Source: Desulfospira joergensenii DSM 10085 (GTDB taxonomy: Bacteria; Desulfobacterota; Desulfobacteria; Desulfobacterales; Desulfobacteraceae). From it: a stretch of DNA of 64,000 nucleotides. Positions within the stretch are counted from its first letter, which is position 1. The number at the start of each line of letters is the position of its first letter. This document shows positions 26,118 to 35,108 of this stretch, one piece after another. Made by a program: the position numbers and the translations under genes. Under the pieces are notes generated by a model, which saw only the letters and a list, made by a program, of their open reading frames with translations, was not told the origin of the DNA and did not search any database. Where the stretch lies: assembly GCF_000420085.1 (NCBI RefSeq), contig NZ_ATUG01000002.1, positions 248,001 to 312,000 of the forward strand, read 5' to 3'.

Positions 26118-27428
26118 ATGAAGTGGGATATTCCTGCACTTGAAGATTTGGAAGATGCCGTATGGAGATGCACGGCATGTGGTAATTGCAAGACTGCTTA
26201 CGATTTCGGTCCCCCGGCCACCTACGGAGAGATCTGCCCGGCCGGCGTGGAATTCGGTTTTGACGGCAACATGGCATCCAAGGGAAAGGTCGCGTTTTCC
26301 AGGGGGCTTTTAAGCGGTGACCTGGAATGGACCGAAGAGTTTGTCAACGATATTTACCGGTGTACCATCTGCGCCGGATGCCAGAACCAGTGTGAACTGG
26401 ACCATAAACCCGTGATTCCGGAAATCATGGAGGCCATGCGCCGCAAGGCGGTAAAGGACGGCGTCGGCCCCATGCCCACCCAGAAGGTCATTGCCCAGTC
26501 CATGAGAAGCTATAACAATCCCTACCAGGGCCCGAGAAGGGTGAGGACCGACTGGACCCGGCCCTTTAAGAAAGCCAAAAAGCCCATCAAGAACATCATG
26601 AAAGAAGATGCTCCCATTCTGTTTTACGTGGGCTGCACCGGCGCCTTTAACCTGCCGGTAAGAAATTTCCCCGTGGCAACGGCTTCCATCTTCCAGAAAC
26701 TGGGACTGGACTTCGGTATCCTCGGTGAAAACGAGATCTGCTGCGGTTCAACCGCCATGAGACTGGGAGATGCCGATGAGTTCAAGCGGGTGGCTGAAAC
26801 CAATATGGCGACCTTTAAAGACCTTCATGACAACCACGGGGTCAAGACCATTGTCACCTCCTGTGCCGGTTGTTTCAGGGCCTTTAAAAAAGATTACAGC
26901 CTTTCAGACGAATATGAAGCCTATATGGGGGATCTGAAGATTATCCATACCACGGACTTCTTGTTCCAGTACTTTAAAGAGGGCAAGATGAAGTTCACCA
27001 AGGAGCTTCCCTGGAAAGTCACCTACCATGATCCCTGCCACACCGGCCGTCATCTCATCGACTTTGAGGTGGACAAGGACGGTTCCCAGCAGTGGAAAGA
27101 TTCCTACCTGGGTAAAAATGAAGAAAACTGCCTCTACGACATTCCCCGGGATATCCTCAAGGCCATTCCCGGACTTGACTTCAGGGAAATGGAGAGAATC
27201 CGCAGCAACTCCTATTGCTGCGGCGGCGGCGGGGGCGTTATGACGGGTTATGGAGACTGGGCGGCCAAGAACGCCGGCCTGAGGGTCCAGGAGGCCCTGG
27301 ATACGGGAGCGGAACAGATGGTCTCCATCTGCCCCTTCTGCCACTACAATCTGAACGAGGGATCCAAAAGAATCAAAAGCGATATGAAGGTGTACGACCT
27401 GGTGGAACTCATAGACATGGTGCTCTAA
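26118..27428 (+). CDS. HdrD/GlpC-like Fe-S oxidoreductase partner of the FAD oxidase
   Basis: A 436-residue cytoplasmic protein with two N-terminal Fe-S motifs (CTACGNC near residue 18 with a following Cys-Pro, and CTICAGCQNQC near 80) and two CCG domains (ICCGSTAMRLGD and YCCGGGGGVMTGYG). It should pass electrons from the FAD subunit toward the quinone pool or another acceptor, as LldE/GlpC-type subunits do. ATG 26118 is preferred because GGAGG lies 5 nt upstream; the longer frame would need a TTG start. It lies 62 bp after the FAD oxidase gene and 120 bp before the permease gene. Confidence 0.88.
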   Translation: MKWDIPALEDLEDAVWRCTACGNCKTAYDFGPPATYGEICPAGVEFGFDGNMASKGKVAFSRGLLSGDLEWTEEFVNDIYRCTICAGCQNQCELDHKPVIPEIMEAMRRKAVKDGVGPMPTQKVIAQSMRSYNNPYQGPRRVRTDWTRPFKKAKKPIKNIMKEDAPILFYVGCTGAFNLPVRNFPVATASIFQKLGLDFGILGENEICCGSTAMRLGDADEFKRVAETNMATFKDLHDNHGVKTIVTSCAGCFRAFKKDYSLSDEYEAYMGDLKIIHTTDFLFQYFKEGKMKFTKELPWKVTYHDPCHTGRHLIDFEVDKDGSQQWKDSYLGKNEENCLYDIPRDILKAIPGLDFREMERIRSNSYCCGGGGGVMTGYGDWAAKNAGLRVQEALDTGAEQMVSICPFCHYNLNEGSKRIKSDMKVYDLVELIDMVL

Positions 27429-27548
27429 AAAAGAACCGTGTCCACTGATCATGTCTTTAGGCAGGTGTTGTTTCCGGGTCCGGCCCCTTTTTCCGGGGCA
27501 GGGCCCAGGGAACAGCTTTTTTAAATTCATATAACAAGGAGAGAATGG

Positions 27549-28928
27549 ATGAGTGCAATGCAAGAAAACGGGCGGGAGCTGCCCTACGCAGGCGGACCTC
27601 TAAAACTACGTATTCCCTTTGTTCATTACAGAATTGAGTACCAGGATTTTATCCAGGGGGCGATTCTAAGTTGCGTGCCCCTGGGCATCACCGCTGCCAT
27701 GGTAAAGGTGTTGGGGATTCCCATTGAAGTGGCTGTATTGATGGTCGTCATCAACAACTTTCTTTACCTGTTACACACCTCGTTCGGAGACCCTTCGGTC
27801 AGCGGGTGGATTACCGCCGGTATTCCCCTCTACATCTCCTACCTGACCGGTTTCGATGCCGGACCCGAAAGGATAAAGGCCTTGATTGCACTGCAGGTGC
27901 TGGTGGGGCTCATTTTCCTCGTTCTGGGGGTGACGGGCATCACCCGGTGGGTCATCAAACACTTTCCGGTTTCCATGCGCTCAGGGATTCTACTGGGGGC
28001 CGGGTTTGCCTCCCTGATGCGTGTATTTAACCCGGCCCAGCCCTTTATGGGAAAAATGCCCATTGCATTTGTCATTGCTGCCCTGGGAAGCTTTTTCATC
28101 CTGTTTTCAGCCAGGGCCCTGCGCTTCCGTTCCCAGTCCAGCCTCTTTGCCTGGGTGGCCAGCTTCGGGATCGCACCGGGATTTGTCATCGGGTATATCG
28201 CCGGCCTGATCACAGGTGAAATTGCTCCGCCGGCCGGGGTTTTTGACCGGTTCATCATTGACATGCCCTTTGGCGAAATGGCCACTACCTTTACCGCCAT
28301 CGGTCTGGGAATGCCCTCTGCAGGGCAATGGGTGGCTGCCATTTCCCTTGCCATTGTCGCCTATGTCCTGGCCTTTGGGGACATCCTGGTCCTGGAGGCC
28401 ATGATCGATGACTGCAACAAGACCCGGACCGATGAAAACATTGTTTTTGAGGTTCCCAGAAACCATATCATCACGGCGACCCGGAATATTTTCCAGGGTT
28501 TCTGCGTTCCCTTCCTGCCCCTGTGCGGCCCCCAGTGGACCGGCGGACAGGCCCTGGTCGTCAACCGGTTCAAACACTCCACCCCGGAACAGGAACCCTC
28601 TTACTGGGGCGGTGCCACATCTCTTTTCTGGGGCATGAGCATTGCCATGGTTTTCCATCCCCTGGTACAGATCATCCTGCCGGCCAAACTCATCGGGTTC
28701 GGCCTGACCCTGCTGATCCAGGGATATCTATGCGTTTATCTGGCCTTTGCCATGTGCTCCAACAATGTCCAGCGCGGGATTGCCGGCGTCATGGGCGCAG
28801 CCCTGGTTTCCGCCAATTATGTCAAACTCTGGGGCAGCCCGTTCTGGTCCGGACCGACCCTGGCACTGATCGTGGGCGCGATCCTCTTTTTCTTATTGGA
28901 ATATGACGGAAACAAAGAAGAGGCGTAA
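27549..28928 (+). CDS. Polytopic permease, NCS2/SulP-like (substrate unknown)
   Basis: A 459-residue membrane protein with about 12-13 hydrophobic segments. Segment patterns such as HFPVSMRSGILLGAGFASLMRVF and GQWVAAISLAIVAYVLAFGDILVLEAMIDD are reminiscent of nucleobase or anion permeases of the NCS2/SulP fold, but the match is loose and the family is tentative. Position between hydroxyacid-oxidising genes and a methyltransferase gene suggests uptake of the compound catabolised by this island. AAGGAGA sits about 9 nt upstream of ATG 27549. The acidic loop DDCNKTRTDENIVFEVPRNH between helices is a distinctive feature. Confidence 0.72.
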   Translation: MSAMQENGRELPYAGGPLKLRIPFVHYRIEYQDFIQGAILSCVPLGITAAMVKVLGIPIEVAVLMVVINNFLYLLHTSFGDPSVSGWITAGIPLYISYLTGFDAGPERIKALIALQVLVGLIFLVLGVTGITRWVIKHFPVSMRSGILLGAGFASLMRVFNPAQPFMGKMPIAFVIAALGSFFILFSARALRFRSQSSLFAWVASFGIAPGFVIGYIAGLITGEIAPPAGVFDRFIIDMPFGEMATTFTAIGLGMPSAGQWVAAISLAIVAYVLAFGDILVLEAMIDDCNKTRTDENIVFEVPRNHIITATRNIFQGFCVPFLPLCGPQWTGGQALVVNRFKHSTPEQEPSYWGGATSLFWGMSIAMVFHPLVQIILPAKLIGFGLTLLIQGYLCVYLAFAMCSNNVQRGIAGVMGAALVSANYVKLWGSPFWSGPTLALIVGAILFFLLEYDGNKEEA

Positions 28929-28965
28929 CTCTTTTTTGACGATCCCATCGGACCGCCAATAAGAG

Positions 28966-29038
28966 GTCAGGGTGGTCGGCACTTTACATCAATTCCAAAC
29001 CTTTACCTGAACCATAAAGGTATGCCGACCGCCCTGAC
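28966..29038. repeat. Long imperfect hairpin between permease and small membrane protein genes
   Basis: Arms of 16 nt (28966-28981 and 29023-29038) pair with only one G-U-type difference. The 41-nt loop itself contains a 7-bp inverted repeat (ACCTTTA/TAAAGGT). Large nested hairpins like this may be terminators, processing sites or relics of a small repeat element. Confidence 0.6.
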
Positions 29039-29092
29039 TTTAGATAGATTATCATAAATGCATTCTAACCTCAATGAAACCCGGGTGAAACC

Positions 29093-29338
29093 ATGTGGAA
29101 AAAAGAAGTAAAAACCAATTTGGCATTGTTTTTAAAAGCAGGCCTCCCGTTTACTCTGGCGGGAATGGCCATTGTTTTTTCGGGGATATATATCATCAAG
29201 CAGGTATTTGCAGGAAATGAGTATCTCACGGTCATCCTTTTTGCCTGGCTGGCCGTGTTCTGGATAATCTATCAACCCCTGTTCAAGAGCAGGATAGCAA
29301 GAACCAAAGCAGGCTTGAAAGACAACGGAACCCTTTAA
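29093..29338 (+). CDS. Small two-helix membrane protein of unknown function
   Basis: An 81-residue protein with two predicted helices (about residues 18-37 and 44-62) and a basic C-terminus, so both ends are probably cytoplasmic. No family is recognised. It sits 27 bp before the methyltransferase start on the same strand, so it is likely coexpressed. The ribosome-binding site is weak. Confidence 0.55.
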   Translation: MWKKEVKTNLALFLKAGLPFTLAGMAIVFSGIYIIKQVFAGNEYLTVILFAWLAVFWIIYQPLFKSRIARTKAGLKDNGTL

Positions 29339-29365
29339 ATTAAAATGGATTTTAAGGAGATCACC

Positions 29366-30376
29366 ATGAACTTAAAAGAAAGATTTATGAACCGGCTGGA
29401 AGGCAAAAGCGTGGATATGACTCCGGTGGGATGCACCACCACCTACGGCCTTGTGGACCTGATGAAAAAATGCGGTGCGGAAAGACCCCTGGCCGATACG
29501 GATCCCCAGGCCATGGCAACCCTGGCCATGTCCGCAGAGATTGCAGGATTTGAAATGGTCAAGGCCATGGGATGGGACATCACCCCCATGAGCGAGGCTT
29601 TTGGATGCGGCCTTGGCGTGCCCCAGATCGATTTGCAGTACTGCATCAAGGAACACCCCTATACGGACAGCCTGGACAAGCTGGAATACCCGTCTGATTT
29701 CCTGGACCGGGGAAGGTTTCCCGCCTATAAGAAACAATTCGAAATCCTGAAAAAGGAAGTCGGGGATAAAATGGTGATTTTCGGTGAATCCGAAGGCGCC
29801 TTTACCTGCGGGGCAAATCTTGTGGGGACCGAAGCCTTCATGAAATGGATGTTCAAGCGGAAAGCCGATGTGGAAAAGATCCTTGAGGTGACCAAACTGG
29901 CCATGATCGATGTCATCAACTTTGCCTTTGAAAACGGTGCGGATTACTATGTGATGGCAGAGCCCACCGCAGGCCCCGCCCTCATGAGCCCCAAGCTGTT
30001 TAAGAAATTTGTGGTTCCCGTACTCTCCGAGATCGTTGATAAGACAAACGGCCCCCTGGTCCTTCATATCTGCGGAAATACAGACCTGATCATTCCCCTG
30101 ATGTGTGAAACCGGGGTCAAGGGTCTGAGCATAGAAGAGGGAGCCAATATGAAGGAGGCGGCCAATGTCGCCCACCAGAACGGCGTCCGGGTATTCGGCA
30201 ACGTGGCCACGGCCACCACCCTTTTCATGGGAACCCCTGAAGATGCCTATAAGGAAGCCTGGGCCGCCCTTGAAAACGGAACGGATTTTCTCTGTCCCGG
30301 ATGCGGGATTGCCCCGGGATCTCCCCTGGAAAATGTTCTGCAGTTGAAAAAAGCCAGGGACGATTTTTTTAAATAA
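29366..30376 (+). CDS. MtaA/CmuA-type methyltransferase of the uroporphyrinogen decarboxylase family
   Basis: A 336-residue cytoplasmic protein with the UroD TIM-barrel. The zinc ligands of methylcobamide:thiol methyltransferases are present: His and Cys in LVLHICGNTD (near 234-236) and Cys in CPGCGIAPGSPLEN (near 312). AAGGAG about 7 nt before ATG 29366 favours this start over ATG 29345. In MtaA/MtbA enzymes the zinc activates a thiol that accepts a methyl group from a corrinoid protein. No corrinoid protein or MtaB/MttB-type gene is nearby, so the partner is unknown. It is also the in-window reference that aligns the selenocysteine of the related protein at 42385-43419 with a zinc-ligand Cys. 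Confidence 0.87.
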   Translation: MNLKERFMNRLEGKSVDMTPVGCTTTYGLVDLMKKCGAERPLADTDPQAMATLAMSAEIAGFEMVKAMGWDITPMSEAFGCGLGVPQIDLQYCIKEHPYTDSLDKLEYPSDFLDRGRFPAYKKQFEILKKEVGDKMVIFGESEGAFTCGANLVGTEAFMKWMFKRKADVEKILEVTKLAMIDVINFAFENGADYYVMAEPTAGPALMSPKLFKKFVVPVLSEIVDKTNGPLVLHICGNTDLIIPLMCETGVKGLSIEEGANMKEAANVAHQNGVRVFGNVATATTLFMGTPEDAYKEAWAALENGTDFLCPGCGIAPGSPLENVLQLKKARDDFFK

Positions 30377-30485
30377 GAGGGGATATCCGCAGGGTCAGCC
30401 ATAGCCCGGTTTTTGGCGTGATCTGCTGATCCCGCAGGGTTTTGGCCGCTTGATCCAATAATAACTTTTGATGATTGGCATTGTC

Positions 30486-30510
30486 CCCCCGGGAACGATT
30501 TTCCCGGGGG
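30486..30510. terminator. GC-rich hairpin downstream of the methyltransferase gene
   Basis: Ten-base arms CCCCCGGGAA and TTCCCGGGGG pair perfectly around CGATT. It lies 110 nt after the stop. No T-run follows. Confidence 0.5.
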
Positions 30511-30579
30511 AAACCCCCGGAAATCCGGCATGGACGAAATAGATACCGGATATTTCACGGATAAAATATATAAAGCTTT

Positions 30580-30642
30580 AAACATCAGATGTTTTAATGA
30601 TTTAAAATTTTTATTGACTTGCCATCGCCATTTGTTTACCAT
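30580..30642 (+). promoter_or_regulatory. Palindromic operator and promoter of the ureohydrolase gene
   Basis: AAACATCAGATGTTT (30580-30594) is a 6-bp-arm palindrome. A -35 box TTGACT lies at 30614-30619 and, after 17 nt, a -10-like TACCAT at 30637-30642. The operator and its distance to TTGAC match the sequence upstream of the GntR gene, suggesting joint control. Confidence 0.55.
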
Positions 30643-30679
30643 TGGACCCAATTTGGAACCCAGGTAATTTCAACGGATT

Positions 30680-31771
30680 ATGGAAAAGATACACCCTAGG
30701 AAAATAAAGTTTTTTGGCTGCCCCATGGATTGCGATGAGAAATATGACGCCATCCAGGAAAAGCTTCAACCGCTTTGGACAGCCCAGGGCTTTGATGATC
30801 CCCTTGACGGGGTCATGGACCGGTTGGATTCTGATCCAGCCTGTTCCTCTGTTCATCCGGAGGCCTGGGAAAACCTGGGCTCCTTACCGGTACCCGGCTG
30901 GCTGGGCCCCAAACCCGGCCCAACGGATCGTTCAAAAATTTCCACGGAAAACTTTATCTCTTTTATCGACAGCGACGGCTGCAGAAAAATGGCTGATGAG
31001 GCAGGCCGATTCGTGAGCGAGAAGATTCTGCCCGACATCCCGCTCATGATCGGAATAGACCATTCCCTGACCGGGGGGATCTATTCGGTCCTGGCCCGAC
31101 ATTACGGCCGGGAAAATCTGTCCCTGATCATCATTGACAGCCATACGGATGCCGTGCCCATGTCCGCCCTTGCCGGGGCAATTCAATATGATGTGGAAAC
31201 CAACCCGTCCTCGTTCCATGACGCGGATGATCCGTTTTTGTATAACCGTCCCGACTCCTATAATGCCAGTTCCTTTGTACACAGCCTTGTGAATGAGGGG
31301 GAGGTGGACTTTAAAAATCTTTACATTATCGGGGTCAGCGATTATCCGGAAAAAAAATCCCTTCGGATCAAGGACAAACGGATCAAAAAATATACCGACG
31401 CCTATACTGGATTGAGACGCAAGGGGGCAAAGATCATCACCAAGAAAGAGTGCAAACTCAGTCCCCAAAAGATAAAAGGAGTTTTAAAAAAGGTATCCAC
31501 TCCCTATGTATATCTTTCCATTGATATGGATATCGGGGCAAACAATGCCCTGGAAGGGGTCAGGTTCAGGAACTGGACAGGACTGGATGAGGGAAAAATC
31601 TATAAGCTGGCAGACAGCATCAAAGAAATTTTTTCCAATTCCGTTCAATTGGCCGGCATGGATATTTGTGAGATTGATCCCCGCAGGGCCGGAGAAATGC
31701 AGGCTTCGGGCCGGGATCAGACCTATGAGATCGCGGCCAACCTGGTAAAAAAAATAGTGTTTACCCAATAA
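30680..31771 (+). CDS. Arginase/agmatinase-superfamily ureohydrolase
   Basis: A 363-residue cytoplasmic enzyme with the binuclear-metal signature of ureohydrolases: GIDHSLTGG (near 126), IIIDSHTDAVP (near 153), YLSIDMDIG (near 280) and MDICEIDPRR with the distal Glu. These provide the His and Asp ligands of the two Mn/Ni ions. The first motif has GIDHS rather than the usual GGDHS. The N-terminal 100 residues are longer than in agmatinases. The reaction is expected to be hydrolysis of a guanidino or formimino compound with release of urea or formamide, but the substrate pocket does not reveal which. Likely controlled by the palindrome upstream and followed by an aldehyde dehydrogenase gene. 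Confidence 0.82.
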   Translation: MEKIHPRKIKFFGCPMDCDEKYDAIQEKLQPLWTAQGFDDPLDGVMDRLDSDPACSSVHPEAWENLGSLPVPGWLGPKPGPTDRSKISTENFISFIDSDGCRKMADEAGRFVSEKILPDIPLMIGIDHSLTGGIYSVLARHYGRENLSLIIIDSHTDAVPMSALAGAIQYDVETNPSSFHDADDPFLYNRPDSYNASSFVHSLVNEGEVDFKNLYIIGVSDYPEKKSLRIKDKRIKKYTDAYTGLRRKGAKIITKKECKLSPQKIKGVLKKVSTPYVYLSIDMDIGANNALEGVRFRNWTGLDEGKIYKLADSIKEIFSNSVQLAGMDICEIDPRRAGEMQASGRDQTYEIAANLVKKIVFTQ

Positions 31772-31852
31772 TCAAAGGCTGAAACCATAAAAATATTACA
31801 GCCGAAATTAATATAATAGCACCATTATTTAAATGAATTAAAGGAGACACAA

Positions 31853-33427
31853 ATGGTAGAGAACAGGTATTTTGATATTGAAGATGAATCTGCAGACGTC
31901 CCGGTAAAAAAATTGAAATATTTTGTGGGCGGCGAGTTCAAAGTATCCGCCACCAGCAATTACATGGATTGTTATAATCCCTCCACCGGCGACGTCATCG
32001 CCCATGCCCCCCAGTGCACCCAGGATGAAGTAGACAGTGCCATTGCCGCAGCAACCGCTGCATATCCCGAATGGTCCTCCACCCCTGTCAGCAAAAGGGT
32101 CCAGGTCTTGTACAAGTTCAAAGCCCTTGTGGAAGAGCACCTGGAAGAACTCACCTATCTTCTCTGCCAGGAAGAGGGTAAAAACTGGACCGAGTCCATG
32201 GGTGACGTACTCAAGGTAAACGAAGTGGTTGAATTTGCCTGCGGAGCTCCCCATCTCATGAAGGGTGAGTCCCTGATGCAGGCCAGCAAAGGCTACGACA
32301 CCGTCCTTTACCACGAACCCATCGGCGTGTTCGCCGGGATTGCCCCCTGGAACTTTCCTGCCATGATTCCCCACGGCTGGATGACTCCCATCTGCGTGGC
32401 CACGGGGAACTGCATAATTCTCAAGGCGGCCAGTTTTGTTCCCCAGTCCTCCCTCAGACTGGCGGAGCTCTGGCGTGAAGCCGGCCTCCCGGCCGGTGTT
32501 CTCAATATTGTCACCGCCGGCAGGAACGAGGCGGAAATATTCCTGAAACATCCGGATATCAAGGGTGTCAGCTTTGTCGGATCCACCAATGTAGGCAAAC
32601 ATATCTACAAAACAGCGGCTGCCAACGGCAAACGGGTCCAGGCCCTGACCGAGGCCAAAAACCATGCCCTGGTACTCAAAGATGCCAAGATTGAAAGAAC
32701 CGCCCGGGGCATCATCAACGCCTACTGCGGATGCGCAGGCGCCCGCTGCATGGCCTGCCCGGTCATCGTGGTTGAAAATGCCATTGCCGATGAACTCATC
32801 GCTTATCTGAAAAAATTTGTTGCTGAAATGAAACTGGGACCTGCCTATGAAAAAACCACGGGCATGGGCCCCATCATGAACCAGGGTCACCTGGATTTTG
32901 TTACGGGCTGGATTGAAAAAGGGATTGAAGAAGGTGCCGAGCTCATCGTTGACGGCCGGAACCCCACCGTGGAAGGGTATGAAAACGGATTTTACCTGGC
33001 CCCCACCATCTTTGACAATGTAACCGATGACATGACCATCGGCGATGAAGAGGTGTTCGGCCCGGTGCTGTGCATCAAACGGGTCAACTCCTTTGAAGAG
33101 GGCATCACCCTCATGAACAAGAACCGGTTTGCCAACGGTTCGGTCATTTACACCCAGAACGGACACTATGCCCGGGAATTTGCCTATCGAACAGATGCCG
33201 GCATGGTGGGTGTCAACGTGGGTATTCCGGTTCCCCTGGGGATTTTCGGATTCACTGGACACAAGGACTCCTTTTTCGGCGATCTCCACTGCATGGGTAA
33301 AGACGGTTTCACCTTTTTCACCGAGAGCAAATGCGTCACCCAGACCTGGTTCCCTGAAACCGACGAAGCAGTAGGCAAGGTAGATACCTGGGATGGTACC
33401 ATTTCATCCATGCCCACGGACAAGTAA
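31853..33427 (+). CDS. CoA-acylating methylmalonate-semialdehyde-type aldehyde dehydrogenase
   Basis: A 524-residue ALDH-superfamily enzyme closest to the MmsA/IolA group. Supporting segments are GIAPWNFPAMIPHGWMTPICVATGN, LTEAKNHALVLKDA (the general-base Glu motif of other ALDHs is replaced, as in MmsA), the catalytic-Cys region GCAGARCMACPVIV near 297 and GIPVPLGIFGFTGHKDSFFGDLH. MmsA enzymes convert malonate or methylmalonate semialdehyde to acetyl- or propionyl-CoA with NAD and CoA. AAGGAGA lies 7 nt upstream of ATG 31853. Position after the ureohydrolase suggests that a semialdehyde arises from breakdown of a nitrogen-rich compound. Confidence 0.85.
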   Translation: MVENRYFDIEDESADVPVKKLKYFVGGEFKVSATSNYMDCYNPSTGDVIAHAPQCTQDEVDSAIAAATAAYPEWSSTPVSKRVQVLYKFKALVEEHLEELTYLLCQEEGKNWTESMGDVLKVNEVVEFACGAPHLMKGESLMQASKGYDTVLYHEPIGVFAGIAPWNFPAMIPHGWMTPICVATGNCIILKAASFVPQSSLRLAELWREAGLPAGVLNIVTAGRNEAEIFLKHPDIKGVSFVGSTNVGKHIYKTAAANGKRVQALTEAKNHALVLKDAKIERTARGIINAYCGCAGARCMACPVIVVENAIADELIAYLKKFVAEMKLGPAYEKTTGMGPIMNQGHLDFVTGWIEKGIEEGAELIVDGRNPTVEGYENGFYLAPTIFDNVTDDMTIGDEEVFGPVLCIKRVNSFEEGITLMNKNRFANGSVIYTQNGHYAREFAYRTDAGMVGVNVGIPVPLGIFGFTGHKDSFFGDLHCMGKDGFTFFTESKCVTQTWFPETDEAVGKVDTWDGTISSMPTDK

Positions 33428-33439
33428 ATTCTAAGATAA

Positions 33440-33473
33440 ATCCATAACCGGGCATCATTGCCCGGTTATGGAT
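33440..33473. terminator. Perfect 15-bp hairpin after the aldehyde dehydrogenase gene
   Basis: Arms 33440-33454 and 33459-33473 pair perfectly around TCAT, 12 nt after the stop codon. No T-run follows, but position and stability suit a terminator separating the catabolic island from the Nit1C-like genes. Confidence 0.65.
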
Positions 33474-33568
33474 CCCAAAAACCTGAAATGAAATTACAGC
33501 TTGTGGGAAAGGATGATTCTTGTTAGAAATCGGTGAATTGACCAACCTGTAAATGGGATATCGGGCAT

Positions 33569-35107
33569 ATGCACCACCTCATCACTGAAATCCAGAGCCT
33601 GGGAATCCGGGTTCATGAAGACATGGCCGGGCGCAAAGGCGGCGCAGGTCCTGCCGAGGGGCGGGCCTTTATTGTAAACGGGATCCCGGTCAGTGTTCCC
33701 CTTGCCGCAGCCTATGTCTCCCAGTCTCCTTTTTCCCTGCAAACACCCCAAACTCCGGAAACCGGATATGAACTGCTGAAAAACGGGAAGCCGGTTTCCA
33801 GGATCCGGGTGGTGGAGGAACCGGAGTTTTACAGCCGGTCCACGGAAGAGGGAATCCCCTATAGACAGATCGCCCTGCTCCACGGGAAAGACTGCCTGGC
33901 CACCACGGTACTCCAGGAATGCGTCCACTGGAAAACATCCCAAAGGTGCAGTTTCTGCGCCACCCAGGCCACCCTGGCCGCCAAACAGACCCTTGCCAAA
34001 AAGACCCCCCTCCAACTGGCCCAGGTGGCAAAGGCCGCCCGGGAAACCGACGGGGTGACCCACATGGTCCTCACCTCGGGGACCGGGGATCCTCCGGGAA
34101 GTGAGATTTCATACCTGGCCCAGTGCGTCCGGGCCATTAAGGCCCATGCCAACATCCCGGTCCAGGTCCAGATCGCCCCGCCAAAAGACCTGGGTCTCAT
34201 GGAAGAGCTTGCCCATGCCGGGGTGGAGTCCCTGGGCATCCACATTGAAAGTTTTGATGCTGAAATTTTGTCCAAAGTGGCCCCGGCCAAGGCCCGGATC
34301 GGGCTGGATCACTACGAAAAGGCGTGGAAAAAGGCGGTGGAACTCTTCGGAGTCAACCAGGTGAGCAGTTTCATCATTGCCGGCCTGGGCGAAAAAGAGG
34401 GAAGCATTGCCTGGGGAAGTGAGTTTCTTGCCGATCTGGGGGTGTATCCTTTTGTGGTTCCCCTGCGCCCCATCCCGGGATCCCGGCTGGCAAAGGCCAA
34501 ACCGCCGGAATCAGACATCATGAAACGCCTTTACGAGACAGTGGCCCGGATCCTCCGGGACAAGGGACTGGCCACGGATAAAATCCTGGCCGGATGCGCC
34601 CGGTGCGGGGCATGTTCCGCTTTATCCTCCTATGAAACCAAAGAAAAGGAGCTTGTCTGCCATTCCGCCCGGAACCGGGCCGAGAGAGCAGAGGCCTTCA
34701 GAATCAGAAGAGAGGTTTTTGTATTGGAACAGGGGCTGTTTGACGGATCAGATCAAGACGAAAATGATGGGGACTCCATCCATCTCGTGGCCCGGCAAAA
34801 GAAAAGAATTATCGGTACGGTACGGATTTACCGAGATCCGGATAAGACACCGGACAAATGGATCGGGGGCCGGCTGGCCGTTGAAAAGAATTTCAGGGCA
34901 GGTTCCGCCGGATCGGCCCTGGTCCGGGAGGCCATGAAAAGAGTGAAAAAAAAGGGATGCAGGGAGTTCTTGGCCCATATCCAGGAAAAAAACATTCCCT
35001 TTTTCCTCCATCTGGGCTGGAAGCCCGTGGAACCGGTACGCCTCCATTTCGGCCGCCCCCACCAGAAAATGCAGGCAGATTTAACCCTTGTTCCGAAAGA
35101 TGCATGA
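33569..35107 (+). CDS. Radical SAM enzyme (MSMEG_0568/Sll0785 type) fused to a GNAT acetyltransferase
   Basis: A 512-residue fusion. Residues 1 to about 370 match the radical SAM family of Nit1C clusters; the cluster-binding Cys are 118, 127 and 130 (CVHWKTSQRCSFC), a C-x8-C-x2-C spacing special to this family. SGTGDPPGSE and VQIAPPKDLG follow in the barrel. Residues about 375-510 form a GNAT fold (AFRIRREVFVLEQGLF, GGRLAVEKNFRAGSAGSALVREAM) matching the MSMEG_0567/Sll0786 nitrogen-starvation acetyltransferase. These are normally separate adjacent genes. The AIR-synthase-like gene follows at once, in the order known from cyanobacteria, but no nitrilase gene is present. The chemistry is not established. 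Confidence 0.85.
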   Translation: MHHLITEIQSLGIRVHEDMAGRKGGAGPAEGRAFIVNGIPVSVPLAAAYVSQSPFSLQTPQTPETGYELLKNGKPVSRIRVVEEPEFYSRSTEEGIPYRQIALLHGKDCLATTVLQECVHWKTSQRCSFCATQATLAAKQTLAKKTPLQLAQVAKAARETDGVTHMVLTSGTGDPPGSEISYLAQCVRAIKAHANIPVQVQIAPPKDLGLMEELAHAGVESLGIHIESFDAEILSKVAPAKARIGLDHYEKAWKKAVELFGVNQVSSFIIAGLGEKEGSIAWGSEFLADLGVYPFVVPLRPIPGSRLAKAKPPESDIMKRLYETVARILRDKGLATDKILAGCARCGACSALSSYETKEKELVCHSARNRAERAEAFRIRREVFVLEQGLFDGSDQDENDGDSIHLVARQKKRIIGTVRIYRDPDKTPDKWIGGRLAVEKNFRAGSAGSALVREAMKRVKKKGCREFLAHIQEKNIPFFLHLGWKPVEPVRLHFGRPHQKMQADLTLVPKDA

Positions 35108-35108
35108 T

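Noticed and set aside
31838..33289. 483-residue open frame on the - strand
   Set aside because: Antisense to the well-supported MmsA-type dehydrogenase; no recognisable domain and no start signal.
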